Origin: Paraburkholderia acidipaludis NBRC 101816
Lineage (GTDB): Bacteria > Pseudomonadota > Gammaproteobacteria > Burkholderiales > Burkholderiaceae
Reading direction: 5' to 3'
Length of the DNA: 64,000 nt
Assembly (NCBI RefSeq): GCF_000684975.1
Contig: NZ_BAXZ01000012.1
Coordinates: forward strand, 1 to 64,000
Below the pieces are notes generated by a model. It was not told the DNA's origin, made no database searches, and saw only the letters and a program-made list of their open reading frames with translations. The position numbers were made by a program, and so were the translations under genes. Of this stretch, positions 28,714 through 36,438 are shown piece after piece; the first letter of the stretch is position 1; each line of letters opens with the position of its first letter.

Positions 28714-29358
28714 ATGAACGCGACCAAGCGCCGAGCGATCTACGAAACGCTGCAGAGCCTCAACCCGCACCCGACCACCGAGCTGGAATACGCCACGCCG
28801 TTCGAACTCCTGATCGCCGTGATGCTCTCGGCACAGGCGACCGACGTCTCCGTGAACAAGGCCACGCGCAAGCTGTTCCCGGCGGCGAACACGCCGAAGG
28901 CGCTGCTCGCGCTCGGCGAGGAACGCGTGGCCGACTACATCAAGACCATCGGCCTGTACCGCACGAAAGCGAAGAACGTCATCGCGACCTGCGAGATCCT
29001 GCTCGCGCAGTACGAGGGCGTTGTGCCCCAAACGCGCGAGGCGCTCGAAGGCCTGCCCGGCGTCGGACGCAAGACCGCGAACGTGGTGCTCAATACGGCG
29101 TTCGGCCAGCCGACCATCGCCGTCGACACGCATATCTTTCGGGTTGCCAATCGTACTGGGCTCGCGCCCGGCAAGGATGTGCGCGCCGTCGAAACGGCTC
29201 TCGAGAAGTTCACGCCTTCGGAGTTTCGCCAGGACGCGCACCACTGGCTGATCCTGCACGGCCGCTACGTCTGCAAGGCGCGCCGGCCCGAGTGCTGGCA
29301 TTGCGTGATCGAGCCGCTATGCGAATTCAAGCCGAAAACGCCGCCGCCCGAGCTGTGA
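28714..29358 (+). CDS. nth: Endonuclease III (DNA glycosylase/AP lyase)
   Basis: Nth removes oxidised pyrimidines and cleaves the abasic site. The 214-residue protein contains the helix-hairpin-helix LEGLPGVGRKTANVVL with catalytic K120, the aspartate D138 in AVDTHIFRV (both numbers identical to E. coli), and the C-terminal 4Fe-4S loop C-x6-C-x2-C-x5-C in CKARRPECWHCVIEPLC. The ATG at 28714 lies 31 bases after rsxB, so the iron-sulfur pair is likely one unit. Confidence 0.95.
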   Translation: MNATKRRAIYETLQSLNPHPTTELEYATPFELLIAVMLSAQATDVSVNKATRKLFPAANTPKALLALGEERVADYIKTIGLYRTKAKNVIATCEILLAQYEGVVPQTREALEGLPGVGRKTANVVLNTAFGQPTIAVDTHIFRVANRTGLAPGKDVRAVETALEKFTPSEFRQDAHHWLILHGRYVCKARRPECWHCVIEPLCEFKPKTPPPEL

Positions 29359-29436
29359 GCGGGACCGGCGCGCGTGCGCCGCGCGGCGTAAAATGGCCGC
29401 TTGCACCCCAGCCAGCCACACGTAGCCCCGCACAAG

Positions 29437-29871
29437 ATGTTCAATCCCAGCCGCGACGAAGTCCGCCGCTTTTTCACCGAGACCTGGCGCAAGCAGCGCG
29501 CGGGTGAAATCCTGACCCCGCTCGAAGCGATCGCCGCCGACTGGATCGTCGAGCATCCCGAGTACCATGCCGAGCTCGCCGACGCCGAAGCGGCCGCCGC
29601 GCAGGATTATTCGCCCGAGCGCGGCCAGAGCAACCCCTTCCTGCATCTGTCGATGCACCTTGCAATCAGCGAACAGTTGTCGATCGACCAGCCGCCCGGC
29701 ATTCGCGCGGCGCACGACCGGCTCGCCGCGCGCCTCGGCTCCACGCACGACGCGCAGCACGCGATCATGGAATGCCTCGGCGAAACGATCTGGGAAGCGC
29801 AGCGCACCAACACCCCGCCCGACACGGACGCCTATCTCGCGCGCATCGAACGCCGCGCCTCGCGCGACTAG
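29437..29871 (+). CDS. DUF1841 family protein
   Basis: This 144-residue soluble protein begins MFNPSRDEVRRFFTETW and contains GQSNPFLHLSMHLAISEQLSIDQPPGIR and a C-terminal DAQHAIMECLGETIWEAQR, the hallmarks of DUF1841, found in beta- and gammaproteobacteria. Conserved His and Glu residues (HLSMHLAISEQ, HAIMECLGE) could bind a metal, but no function is known. A TAAAAT box at 29389-29394 may be its -10. It follows nth by 78 bases and is convergent with the cytochromes. Confidence 0.8.
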   Translation: MFNPSRDEVRRFFTETWRKQRAGEILTPLEAIAADWIVEHPEYHAELADAEAAAAQDYSPERGQSNPFLHLSMHLAISEQLSIDQPPGIRAAHDRLAARLGSTHDAQHAIMECLGETIWEAQRTNTPPDTDAYLARIERRASRD

Positions 29872-29923
29872 GCGCGCCCTCGCGGGCATTCCCGCCAGAG
29901 TCCGCGACTACCCGGCATGCATG

Positions 29924-29970
29924 AAAAACCCCGCGAACGCCCCGCCCTGCCGGCGGGACCCTCGCGGGGT
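29924..29970 (-). terminator. Terminator after the cytochrome c pair
   Basis: Reading the minus strand, ACCCCGCGA pairs with TCGCGGGGT (29962-29970 with 29928-29936) around a GC-rich loop and is followed by TTTTT (29928-29924). It ends the cytochrome transcript. Confidence 0.7.
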
Positions 29971-30010
29971 CTTGTCCTCGCACACTGCGCGGCGCGGGCC
30001 GCGCGGCGCG

Positions 30011-30439
30011 TCACTTCTTGTCGACCAGGCTGCCCTGGAGCGATTCGATGTACGCGGCCAGGTCCTTCATGTCGTTCTGCGAGAGGCTTTGCACCTGCGC
30101 CTGCATGATCGGATTGTTGCGGCCCAGATGCGGGTTGCCGGTGCCCATCTGGTACTGGCGCAGCGCCCAGTAGATGTAGTCCGCATGCTGGCCCGCGAGC
30201 TTCGGATATTCCGGGCTCACCGGATTGTTCAGGCCGACGCCGTGACAGGCGGCGCAGTTGTGGCTGTCGGCGAGCACCTTGCCGTTGGCTGCGTCGGCGG
30301 CGTAAGCGGGATGCAGTGCGACGGCCGTGGCCAGCGCGGCGGCGCATGCAGCGCCTTTCGCAAGCGGGGCGATGCGCTTTGCGCCTTTTGCGAACGCGTC
30401 GGCAACGAAGGACTGCGCGGCCTGGGTGGGCTTGTTCAT
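30011..30439 (-). CDS. Class I monohaem cytochrome c, periplasmic
   Basis: This 142-residue protein has a long signal region ending AVALHPAYAADA and one haem-binding CAACH at residues 62-66, with a probable axial Met in NNPIMQAQV and the C-terminal helix DMKDLAAYIESLQ. It resembles one half of a dihaem cytochrome c4. It should be a soluble periplasmic electron carrier to a terminal oxidase or a dehydrogenase. The ATG at 30439 has GAGG eight bases upstream. It is the second gene of a two-cytochrome unit, 38 bases after the first. Confidence 0.85.
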   Translation of the reverse strand: MNKPTQAAQSFVADAFAKGAKRIAPLAKGAACAAALATAVALHPAYAADAANGKVLADSHNCAACHGVGLNNPVSPEYPKLAGQHADYIYWALRQYQMGTGNPHLGRNNPIMQAQVQSLSQNDMKDLAAYIESLQGSLVDKK

Positions 30440-30477
30440 GAATTTTCCTCTTCCGTGCATACCCGGTCAGGTGCCGG

Positions 30478-30843
30478 TTACTTCTCGGGATTGTTCTTCG
30501 AGTTGGCCGTCTGCGACGAGTAATAAGCGGCGATATCGGCAATGTCCTGTTCGGACAGCGAGGCGGCGATCGCGTGCATGGTCTCGAAGTGGCGATCGCC
30601 CTTCTTGTAGGCGTGCAGCGCGTTTGAGATGTATTGAGCGTTCTGGCCGCCGAGGATCGGCACGTGATAAACCTCGGGATAGGCAGTGCGATAGTCGGGA
30701 ATACCATGACATCCGATACACATCGCGACTTTGCCCTGGCCTGCCGTCGCATTGCCCACGACATCCGCATGCGCCGTGGCTGCCACAGCCGCCAGCACCG
30801 TCAACGCCGCGCTCACGACGTGCCTGCCGACAATTTTTTTCAT
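30478..30843 (-). CDS. Class I monohaem cytochrome c, periplasmic
   Basis: This 121-residue protein has a signal peptide (VVSAALTVLAAVAATAHA) and a single haem site CIGCH at residues 42-46, an axial Met likely in HFETMHAIA, and the helix EQDIADIAAYYSSQ. Together with the gene downstream it looks like a cytochrome c4 divided into two one-haem proteins. A TTG codon nine bases upstream could also start it, but the ATG at 30843 places the basic MKK head correctly. Confidence 0.85.
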   Translation of the reverse strand: MKKIVGRHVVSAALTVLAAVAATAHADVVGNATAGQGKVAMCIGCHGIPDYRTAYPEVYHVPILGGQNAQYISNALHAYKKGDRHFETMHAIAASLSEQDIADIAAYYSSQTANSKNNPEK

Positions 30844-30903
30844 AGCACTCAACCTGGCTTAAGGGGACTCGAACGCCCGAACCGCAGGCTGCTGCCTGCG
30901 CCC

Positions 30904-31004
30904 GTTTGTACCGCGCTTGTACCGCGTTTGTACCGCCTTTCTTACTGCCGTTTGTACTTTTGCGTCGCCGTGCCGGGCGAAAAAAATCGAACCGATTGTA
31001 CCGC
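30904..31004. repeat. Cluster of TTGTACCGC direct repeats
   Basis: Three 11-base units stand head to tail at 30904-30936 (GTTTGTACCGC, GCTTGTACCGC, GTTTGTACCGC). A partial fourth lies at 30950 (GTTTGTAC) and a fifth at 30994-31004 (GATTGTACCGC). They fill the 328-base gap between the cytochromes and the divergent moxR. The helical-turn spacing suggests a regulator-binding array. Confidence 0.55.
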
Positions 31005-31136
31005 GCCCCCGCGCCGGCCGTCCACACGGCGCCCCACGCGCGGCCGGCCGCACCTCTGCGGACGGGAAGGTTCGACCGGCCCACCGGCTGGCCTCAGCCT
31101 ACGCGAGGCGCCTCCGACGCGACACCCCATCTGACT

Positions 31137-31142
31137 TATACT
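31137..31142 (+). promoter_or_regulatory. Candidate -10 box of the moxR operon
   Basis: TATACT lies 30 bases before the moxR start. The same CTTATACTGGG string occurs on the minus strand upstream of the exported lactonase (22853-22858). No -35 box is clear. Confidence 0.3.
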
Positions 31143-31171
31143 GGGATTTTTTTCAGTGGGCGGTCTCCACC

Positions 31172-32023
31172 ATGTGCGCCACGCGTTTCGAAGGCTCATC
31201 GCAGTACGTCGCCACCGACGACCTCAAGCTCGCGGTCAATGCCGCGATCACGCTCAAGCGCCCCTTGCTGATCAAGGGTGAGCCCGGCACCGGCAAGACC
31301 ATGCTGGCCGAAGAAGTCGCCGCCGCGCTGAACATGCCGCTCATGCAGTGGCACATCAAGTCCACGACCAAGGCGCAGCAAGGCCTCTACGAATACGACG
31401 CGGTCTCGCGCCTGCGCGACTCGCAGCTTGGCGACGAACGCGTGAAGGACATCCGCAACTACATCGTGAAGGGCGTGCTGTGGCAGGCGTTCGAGTCGGA
31501 CGAGCAAAGCGTGCTGCTGATCGACGAGATCGACAAGGCCGACATCGAGTTCCCGAACGACCTGCTGCGCGAGCTCGACCGCATGGAGTTCTACGTGTAC
31601 GAGACGCGCGAGCTCATCAAGGCGAAGCAGCGCCCGCTCGTGATCATCACGTCGAACAACGAGAAGGAGCTGCCCGACGCCTTCCTGCGCCGCTGCTTCT
31701 TCCACTACATCACGTTCCCCGACCCTGCCACGATGCAGCAGATCGTCGAGGTGCATTACCCGGGCATCCGCAAGGAGCTGCTGAACGCGGCGCTCTCGAG
31801 CTTCTTCGAGCTGCGCGGCGTCGCGGGGTTGAAGAAGAAGCCTTCCACGTCGGAACTGCTCGACTGGCTGAAGCTGCTGCTCGCCGAGGACATTCCGCCC
31901 GACGCGCTGCGCGCCGTCGACGGCCAGAAGTCCATGCCGCCGCTCGCGGGCGCGCTGCTCAAGAACGAGCAGGACATGACGCTGTTCGAGCGCCTCATCT
32001 ACATGAACCGCCACAACCGCTGA
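31172..32023 (+). CDS. MoxR-family AAA+ ATPase
   Basis: This 283-residue MoxR-type AAA+ ATPase probably acts as a chaperone that matures or activates a protein complex together with a VWA partner. Walker A is GEPGTGKT near residue 47, Walker B is LLIDEIDKADIEFPND, sensor 1 is IITSNNEKELPDAFLRR, and the small C-terminal lid domain follows. The ATG at 31172 gives MCATRFEGS, a usual family start. The VWA gene begins 27 bases downstream, the classic MoxR-VWA arrangement. The client complex is not in the window. Confidence 0.88.
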   Translation: MCATRFEGSSQYVATDDLKLAVNAAITLKRPLLIKGEPGTGKTMLAEEVAAALNMPLMQWHIKSTTKAQQGLYEYDAVSRLRDSQLGDERVKDIRNYIVKGVLWQAFESDEQSVLLIDEIDKADIEFPNDLLRELDRMEFYVYETRELIKAKQRPLVIITSNNEKELPDAFLRRCFFHYITFPDPATMQQIVEVHYPGIRKELLNAALSSFFELRGVAGLKKKPSTSELLDWLKLLLAEDIPPDALRAVDGQKSMPPLAGALLKNEQDMTLFERLIYMNRHNR

Positions 32024-32050
32024 GGCGCCACGCGCGCCCGGAGGCCCCGC

Positions 32051-33232
32051 ATGCTGATCGACTTCTTCTACACGCTGCGCGACGCGAAGCTGCCGGTTTC
32101 CGTGAAGGAGTACCTCACGCTCGTCGAAGCGCTCAAGGAGCGCGTGATCGCGCCGTCGCTCGACGACTTCTACTATCTCGCGCGCATGACGCTCGTGAAG
32201 GACGAGCAGTACTTCGACCGCTTCGACCAGGCCTTCGGCGCGTATTTCCGCGGCATCGAGAAGAAGTCGGAACTCGCGTTCGAGATTCCCGAGGACTGGC
32301 TCAAGAAGCGTCTCGAGCGCGACTTCACGCCCGAGCAGCGCGCGCAGATCGAGGCGATGGGCGGCTTCGACAAGCTCATGGAGCGCCTCAAGGAACTCTT
32401 CGAAGAACAGAAGGAACGCCACGAGGGCGGCAGCAAGTGGATCGGCACGGGCGGCACCTCGCCGTTCGGCAACGGCGGCTATAACCCCGAGGGCATCCGC
32501 ATCGGCGAGGCCAACGATCGAGGCGGCCAGCGCAGCGCCGTGAAGGTGTGGGACGCGCGTGCTTACCGCGACTACGACGATCAGGTCGAGATCGGCACGC
32601 GCAACATCAAGGTCGCGCTGCGGCGGCTGCGCCGCTTCGCGCGCGAAGGCGCCATTGAAGAGCTCGATCTGCCCGGCACGATTCGCAGCACCGCCGCCAA
32701 CGCGGGCTGGCTCGACCTCAAGATGGTCCCGGAGCGGCACAACAACGTGAAGGTGCTGATGCTGCTCGACGTGGGCGGCTCGATGGACGATCACATCCGG
32801 CGCACCGAGGAGCTCTTTTCGGCGGCGAAGGCCGAATTCAAGCACCTTGAGTTCTACTACTTCCACAACTGCGTCTACGACTACCTGTGGAAGAACAACC
32901 GCCGCCGCCACGCGGAACGCACGCCCACCTGGGACCTGCTGCACAAGTTCACGCCCGACTACAAGCTGATCTTCGTCGGCGATGCCACGATGAGCCCCTA
33001 CGAAGTGCTGCAGCCGGGCGGCTCGGTCGAGTACAACAACCCCGAGGCGGGCGCCGTGTGGCTGCGCCGCCTGGCCGACCACTTCCCGCACTTCGCGTGG
33101 CTTAATCCGGAGCCGGAGCGGCTGTGGGAGTATCGGCAGTCGGTGTCGGTCATACGCGAGATTCTCGGCCACCGCATGTACCCGCTCACCATCGCCGGGC
33201 TCGAAACGGCCATGCGCACGCTCAGCAAGTGA
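32051..33232 (+). CDS. VWA domain protein, CoxE-like MoxR partner
   Basis: This 393-residue cytoplasmic protein has a helical N-terminal half with a charged stretch (RLKELFEEQKERHEGG) and a C-terminal von Willebrand A domain. The metal-ion site reads DVGGSMDDH, a slightly altered DxSxS in which the middle position is Gly, followed by FYYFHN and a FVGDATMSPYE loop supplying the later MIDAS acid. CoxE-like proteins work with MoxR ATPases in cofactor insertion or complex activation. It is translated from an ATG 27 bases after moxR. Confidence 0.82.
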   Translation: MLIDFFYTLRDAKLPVSVKEYLTLVEALKERVIAPSLDDFYYLARMTLVKDEQYFDRFDQAFGAYFRGIEKKSELAFEIPEDWLKKRLERDFTPEQRAQIEAMGGFDKLMERLKELFEEQKERHEGGSKWIGTGGTSPFGNGGYNPEGIRIGEANDRGGQRSAVKVWDARAYRDYDDQVEIGTRNIKVALRRLRRFAREGAIEELDLPGTIRSTAANAGWLDLKMVPERHNNVKVLMLLDVGGSMDDHIRRTEELFSAAKAEFKHLEFYYFHNCVYDYLWKNNRRRHAERTPTWDLLHKFTPDYKLIFVGDATMSPYEVLQPGGSVEYNNPEAGAVWLRRLADHFPHFAWLNPEPERLWEYRQSVSVIREILGHRMYPLTIAGLETAMRTLSK

Positions 33233-33295
33233 GGGCGTGCGCAACGCAAGATCAGTGTCATCAAAACAACAACGCATCAACAGGAGATTCACAGC

Positions 33296-34519
33296 ATGAC
33301 CGCGCCTTCGTCGCCCGACCTTCAAGCTCTCCGGTCGGGACCGCTGCGGCCCTTCGCCGACACTTCGGTGTCCGCGGTGGTCGCGGGCTTCGTCGCGATG
33401 ATGACGGGCTACACGAGTTCGCTCGTGCTGATGTTCCAGGCCGGCCAGGCCGCCCATCTCACCGAAGCGCAGATTTCCTCGTGGATCTGGGCGCTTTCCA
33501 TCGGCATGGCCGTATGCACCATCGGCCTCTCGCTGTGGTTCCGCGCGCCCATCGTGGTCGCCTGGTCCACGCCGGGGGCCGCGCTCCTGATCGCTTCGCT
33601 ACCGCACGTGCCGTATGCCGAGGCCATCGGCGCCTATCTCGTCTGCGCGCTGCTGCTCACGGCGGTCGGGCTCACCGGCTGGTTCGACTCGCTCATGAAG
33701 CGCATTCCCGGCGGCATCGCCGCCGCGCTGCTCGCAGGCATCCTGTTCGAGATCGGCATCGAGATCTTCCACGCCGCGCAGGTCCAGACGCCGCTCGTGC
33801 TCACGATGTTCTTCGCGTATCTCGCCTTCAAGCGCACGGCGCCGCGCTACGCCATCGTCGCGACGCTCGGCGTGGGCATCCTCGCCGCCGCCGCGCTCGG
33901 GCTGCTCGACTTCAGCCATTTCCGCGTGGCCGTCGCGAAGCCCGTCTTCACGATGCCGGCGTTCTCCGTGGCCGCGGTCGTCAGCATCGGCATTCCGCTC
34001 TTCGTCGTGGCCATGGCCTCGCAGAACGTGCCCGGCATCGCCGTGCTGCGCGCCGACGGCTACGACCACAAGGTCGTGCCCTCCTCGCCGCTCATCGCCA
34101 CGACCGGCATCGCCTCGCTCCTGCTCGCGCCGTTCGGCTCGCACGGCGTGAACCTCGCCGCCATCACCGCCGCCATCTGCACCGGCCCGCATGCGCACGA
34201 GGATCGCAACAAACGCTATACGGCAGCCGTCTGGTGCGGCGTGTTCTATCTGATCGCCGGCACGTTCGGCGCGACCATCGCCGCGCTCTTCGCCGCGTTC
34301 CCGAAGGCGCTCGTCGTTTCGATCGCGGCGCTCGCGCTGTTCGGCTCGATCATGAGCGGGCTCACCAACGCGATGCAGGACCCGAAGCAGCGCGAGGCCG
34401 CGCTCGTCACCTTCATGGTGACCGCCTCGGGCCTCACGCTGCTTTCGATCGGCGCGGCGTTCTGGGGGCTCGTCGCGGGCGTGCTCACGCAGGTCGTGCT
34501 GAACGCGCGGCGGGCCTGA
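33296..34519 (+). CDS. benE: BenE-family (benzoate/H+ symporter-like) membrane transporter
   Basis: This 407-residue polytopic membrane protein has about 11-12 hydrophobic segments in the BenE arrangement: FVAMMTGYTSSLVLMFQAG, WSTPGAALLIASLP, RIPGGIAAALLAGILFEIG, VAMASQNVPGIAVLRADGY and NLAAITAAICTGPHAHED. The last two carry the short conserved segments of the nucleobase/benzoate transporter superfamily. It is predicted to import an aromatic acid by proton symport. CAGGAG lies upstream of the ATG. No benzoate catabolic genes are adjacent, so the substrate is inferred only from family. Confidence 0.82.
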   Translation: MTAPSSPDLQALRSGPLRPFADTSVSAVVAGFVAMMTGYTSSLVLMFQAGQAAHLTEAQISSWIWALSIGMAVCTIGLSLWFRAPIVVAWSTPGAALLIASLPHVPYAEAIGAYLVCALLLTAVGLTGWFDSLMKRIPGGIAAALLAGILFEIGIEIFHAAQVQTPLVLTMFFAYLAFKRTAPRYAIVATLGVGILAAAALGLLDFSHFRVAVAKPVFTMPAFSVAAVVSIGIPLFVVAMASQNVPGIAVLRADGYDHKVVPSSPLIATTGIASLLLAPFGSHGVNLAAITAAICTGPHAHEDRNKRYTAAVWCGVFYLIAGTFGATIAALFAAFPKALVVSIAALALFGSIMSGLTNAMQDPKQREAALVTFMVTASGLTLLSIGAAFWGLVAGVLTQVVLNARRA

Positions 34520-34769
34520 TCGCGCCCCGGGGTCGCGCAACATCGCAACGCCCGCCGATCCGCCATAAAATGACAGATGTGCGCCGCGCCCCGTGCGCGG
34601 CCTCCGCGCCGTCCACCACCCGGGTGCGCCCTGTGCTGCTGAACATCGGCGACGGGACACCGGGGGCGGCGGCGCAGCAGCGCCCCTTAGCGTTTTGCCC
34701 TGGCGCCTTCCGGCGTCCGGCCGTTCAACACTCAACCGACACGGCGCGAGAGCGCCCTCAAGGCCTGAC

Positions 34770-35729
34770 ATGACTACCGCACTCGATCAGCTCAAGCAGT
34801 ACACCACCGTCGTCGCCGACACGGGGGACTTCCAGCAGCTCGCGCAGTACAAGCCGCAGGACGCAACGACGAACCCGTCGCTGATTCTCAAGGCCGTGCA
34901 GAAGGCCGAGTACCGCCCGCTGCTCGAAAAAACCGTGCGCGATCACTCGGGCGAATCGGTCGAATCGATCATCGACCACCTGCTGATCGCCTTCGGCACC
35001 GAGATCCTGAAGATCATCCCGGGCCGCGTCTCGACCGAAGTGGACGCACGTCTCTCGTTCGACACGAAGAAGTCGATCGAAAAAGCGCACCACATCATCG
35101 ACCTCTACAAGGCGGCCGGCATTGCGCGCGAGCGCGTGCTGATCAAGCTCGCCTCGACGTGGGAAGGCATCCGCGCGGCCGAAGTGCTGCAGAAGGAAGG
35201 CATTCGCTGCAACATGACGCTGCTGTTCTCGCTCGCGCAGGCGGCGGCGTGCGCCGAGGCGGGCGCGCAGCTGATCTCGCCGTTCGTCGGCCGCATCTAC
35301 GACTGGTACAAGAAGGCCGCGGGCCCGAACTGGGACGAGGCGAAGGACGGCGGCGCGAACGATCCGGGCGTGCAGTCGGTGCGCCGCATCTACGCCTACT
35401 ACAAGAAGTTCGGCTACAAGACCGAGGTGATGGGCGCGAGCTTCCGCACCACGAGCCAGATCGTCGAACTCGCGGGCTGCGACCTGCTCACGATCAGCCC
35501 CGACCTGCTGCAGAAGCTGCACGACAGCACGGAGAAGATCGAGCGCAAGCTTTCGCCCGAAGCGTTCAAGGACCAGCAGATCGCGCGCGTGCCGGTGGAC
35601 GAGTCCTCGTTCCGCTTCCTCGTGAACGACGAAGCCATGGCGACCGAGAAGCTCGCCGAAGGCATCCGCGCGTTCGCCGCCGACGCCGTGAAGCTCGAAA
35701 AGCTGATCGAAGAGCTGCGCGCGCACTGA
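34770..35729 (+). CDS. tal: Transaldolase
   Basis: This is the pentose-phosphate transaldolase that moves a dihydroxyacetone unit between sedoheptulose 7-phosphate and glyceraldehyde 3-phosphate. The 319-residue TIM barrel shows DATTNPSLILK near the N-terminus, the Schiff-base lysine K126 in VLIKLASTWEG, and ISPFVGRIYDW and MGASFRTTSQI further on, as in TalB (class I, long form). The ATG at 34770 gives MTTALDQLKQYT, a normal TalB start. The 250-base gap upstream shows no other gene. Confidence 0.95.
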   Translation: MTTALDQLKQYTTVVADTGDFQQLAQYKPQDATTNPSLILKAVQKAEYRPLLEKTVRDHSGESVESIIDHLLIAFGTEILKIIPGRVSTEVDARLSFDTKKSIEKAHHIIDLYKAAGIARERVLIKLASTWEGIRAAEVLQKEGIRCNMTLLFSLAQAAACAEAGAQLISPFVGRIYDWYKKAAGPNWDEAKDGGANDPGVQSVRRIYAYYKKFGYKTEVMGASFRTTSQIVELAGCDLLTISPDLLQKLHDSTEKIERKLSPEAFKDQQIARVPVDESSFRFLVNDEAMATEKLAEGIRAFAADAVKLEKLIEELRAH

Positions 35730-35940
35730 CGCGCCTCGCGCAGGGCCGCGCCCTCGTGTGGTGCTGCCCTGCGCAAAATCCGGTCCTGCCCGCGCTCTCG
35801 CAAACCCTGGCGACACCCAGGGACGCCGCCTCGCCCGCGCGCTCCTAGAATCAGGGCAGCGGCTCACCGGGCCGCCCTATCCGGCCCCAACCCCGGCCCG
35901 GGTCCGGCCGGCCAGTCCTCCCTGCGCAAGGAAACCGACG

Positions 35941-36372
35941 ATGCAAATCCAGCCCTACCTCTCCTACAACGGCGCCTGCGACGAGGCGATCGCGTTCTAT
36001 GGCGAAGCGCTTGGCGCGAAGGAACTGTTCAAGATGCGCTTCAAGGAAGCGCCCCCCGATCCGGCGCGGCCGCTGCCGCCCGAACTGGCCGACAAGGTCA
36101 TGCACGCGACGCTGCAGATCGGCGATGCGCAGCTCATGATGTCCGACGGCGGCTGCATGACCGGGCAAGAAAAATTTCAGGGCTTCAGCGTTTCGCTGAC
36201 CGCGCCCGACGCCGCCACGGCCGAACGCTACTTCAACGCGCTCGCCAAGGGCGGCCAGGTAACGATGCCGTTCCAGAAGACCTTCTGGTCGCCCGGCTTC
36301 GGCATGCTGACCGACCGCTTCGGCGTGCCCTGGATGGTCAGCGCGCCGCCGCAGGGGGCGCCCGCCGCCTGA
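35941..36372 (+). CDS. PhnB-like VOC (glyoxalase fold) protein
   Basis: This 143-residue protein of the vicinal-oxygen-chelate superfamily resembles PhnB/3-demethylubiquinone-methyltransferase-like proteins: PYLSYNGACDEAIAFYGEALGAKE, KVMHATLQIGDAQLMMSD and TFWSPGFGMLTDRFGVPWMV. The His of the second motif and acidic residues could bind a metal, but activities in this subgroup are mostly unknown. AAGGAA precedes the ATG at 35941. It stands alone between tal and the convergent FUSC gene. Confidence 0.8.
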   Translation: MQIQPYLSYNGACDEAIAFYGEALGAKELFKMRFKEAPPDPARPLPPELADKVMHATLQIGDAQLMMSDGGCMTGQEKFQGFSVSLTAPDAATAERYFNALAKGGQVTMPFQKTFWSPGFGMLTDRFGVPWMVSAPPQGAPAA

Positions 36373-36438
36373 CGAACGCCGGCGGCGCCTGGCGCTGTTT
36401 TCCGCGGGGTTTCCCCGAAGTCGGCAACGAAGCGCGCC

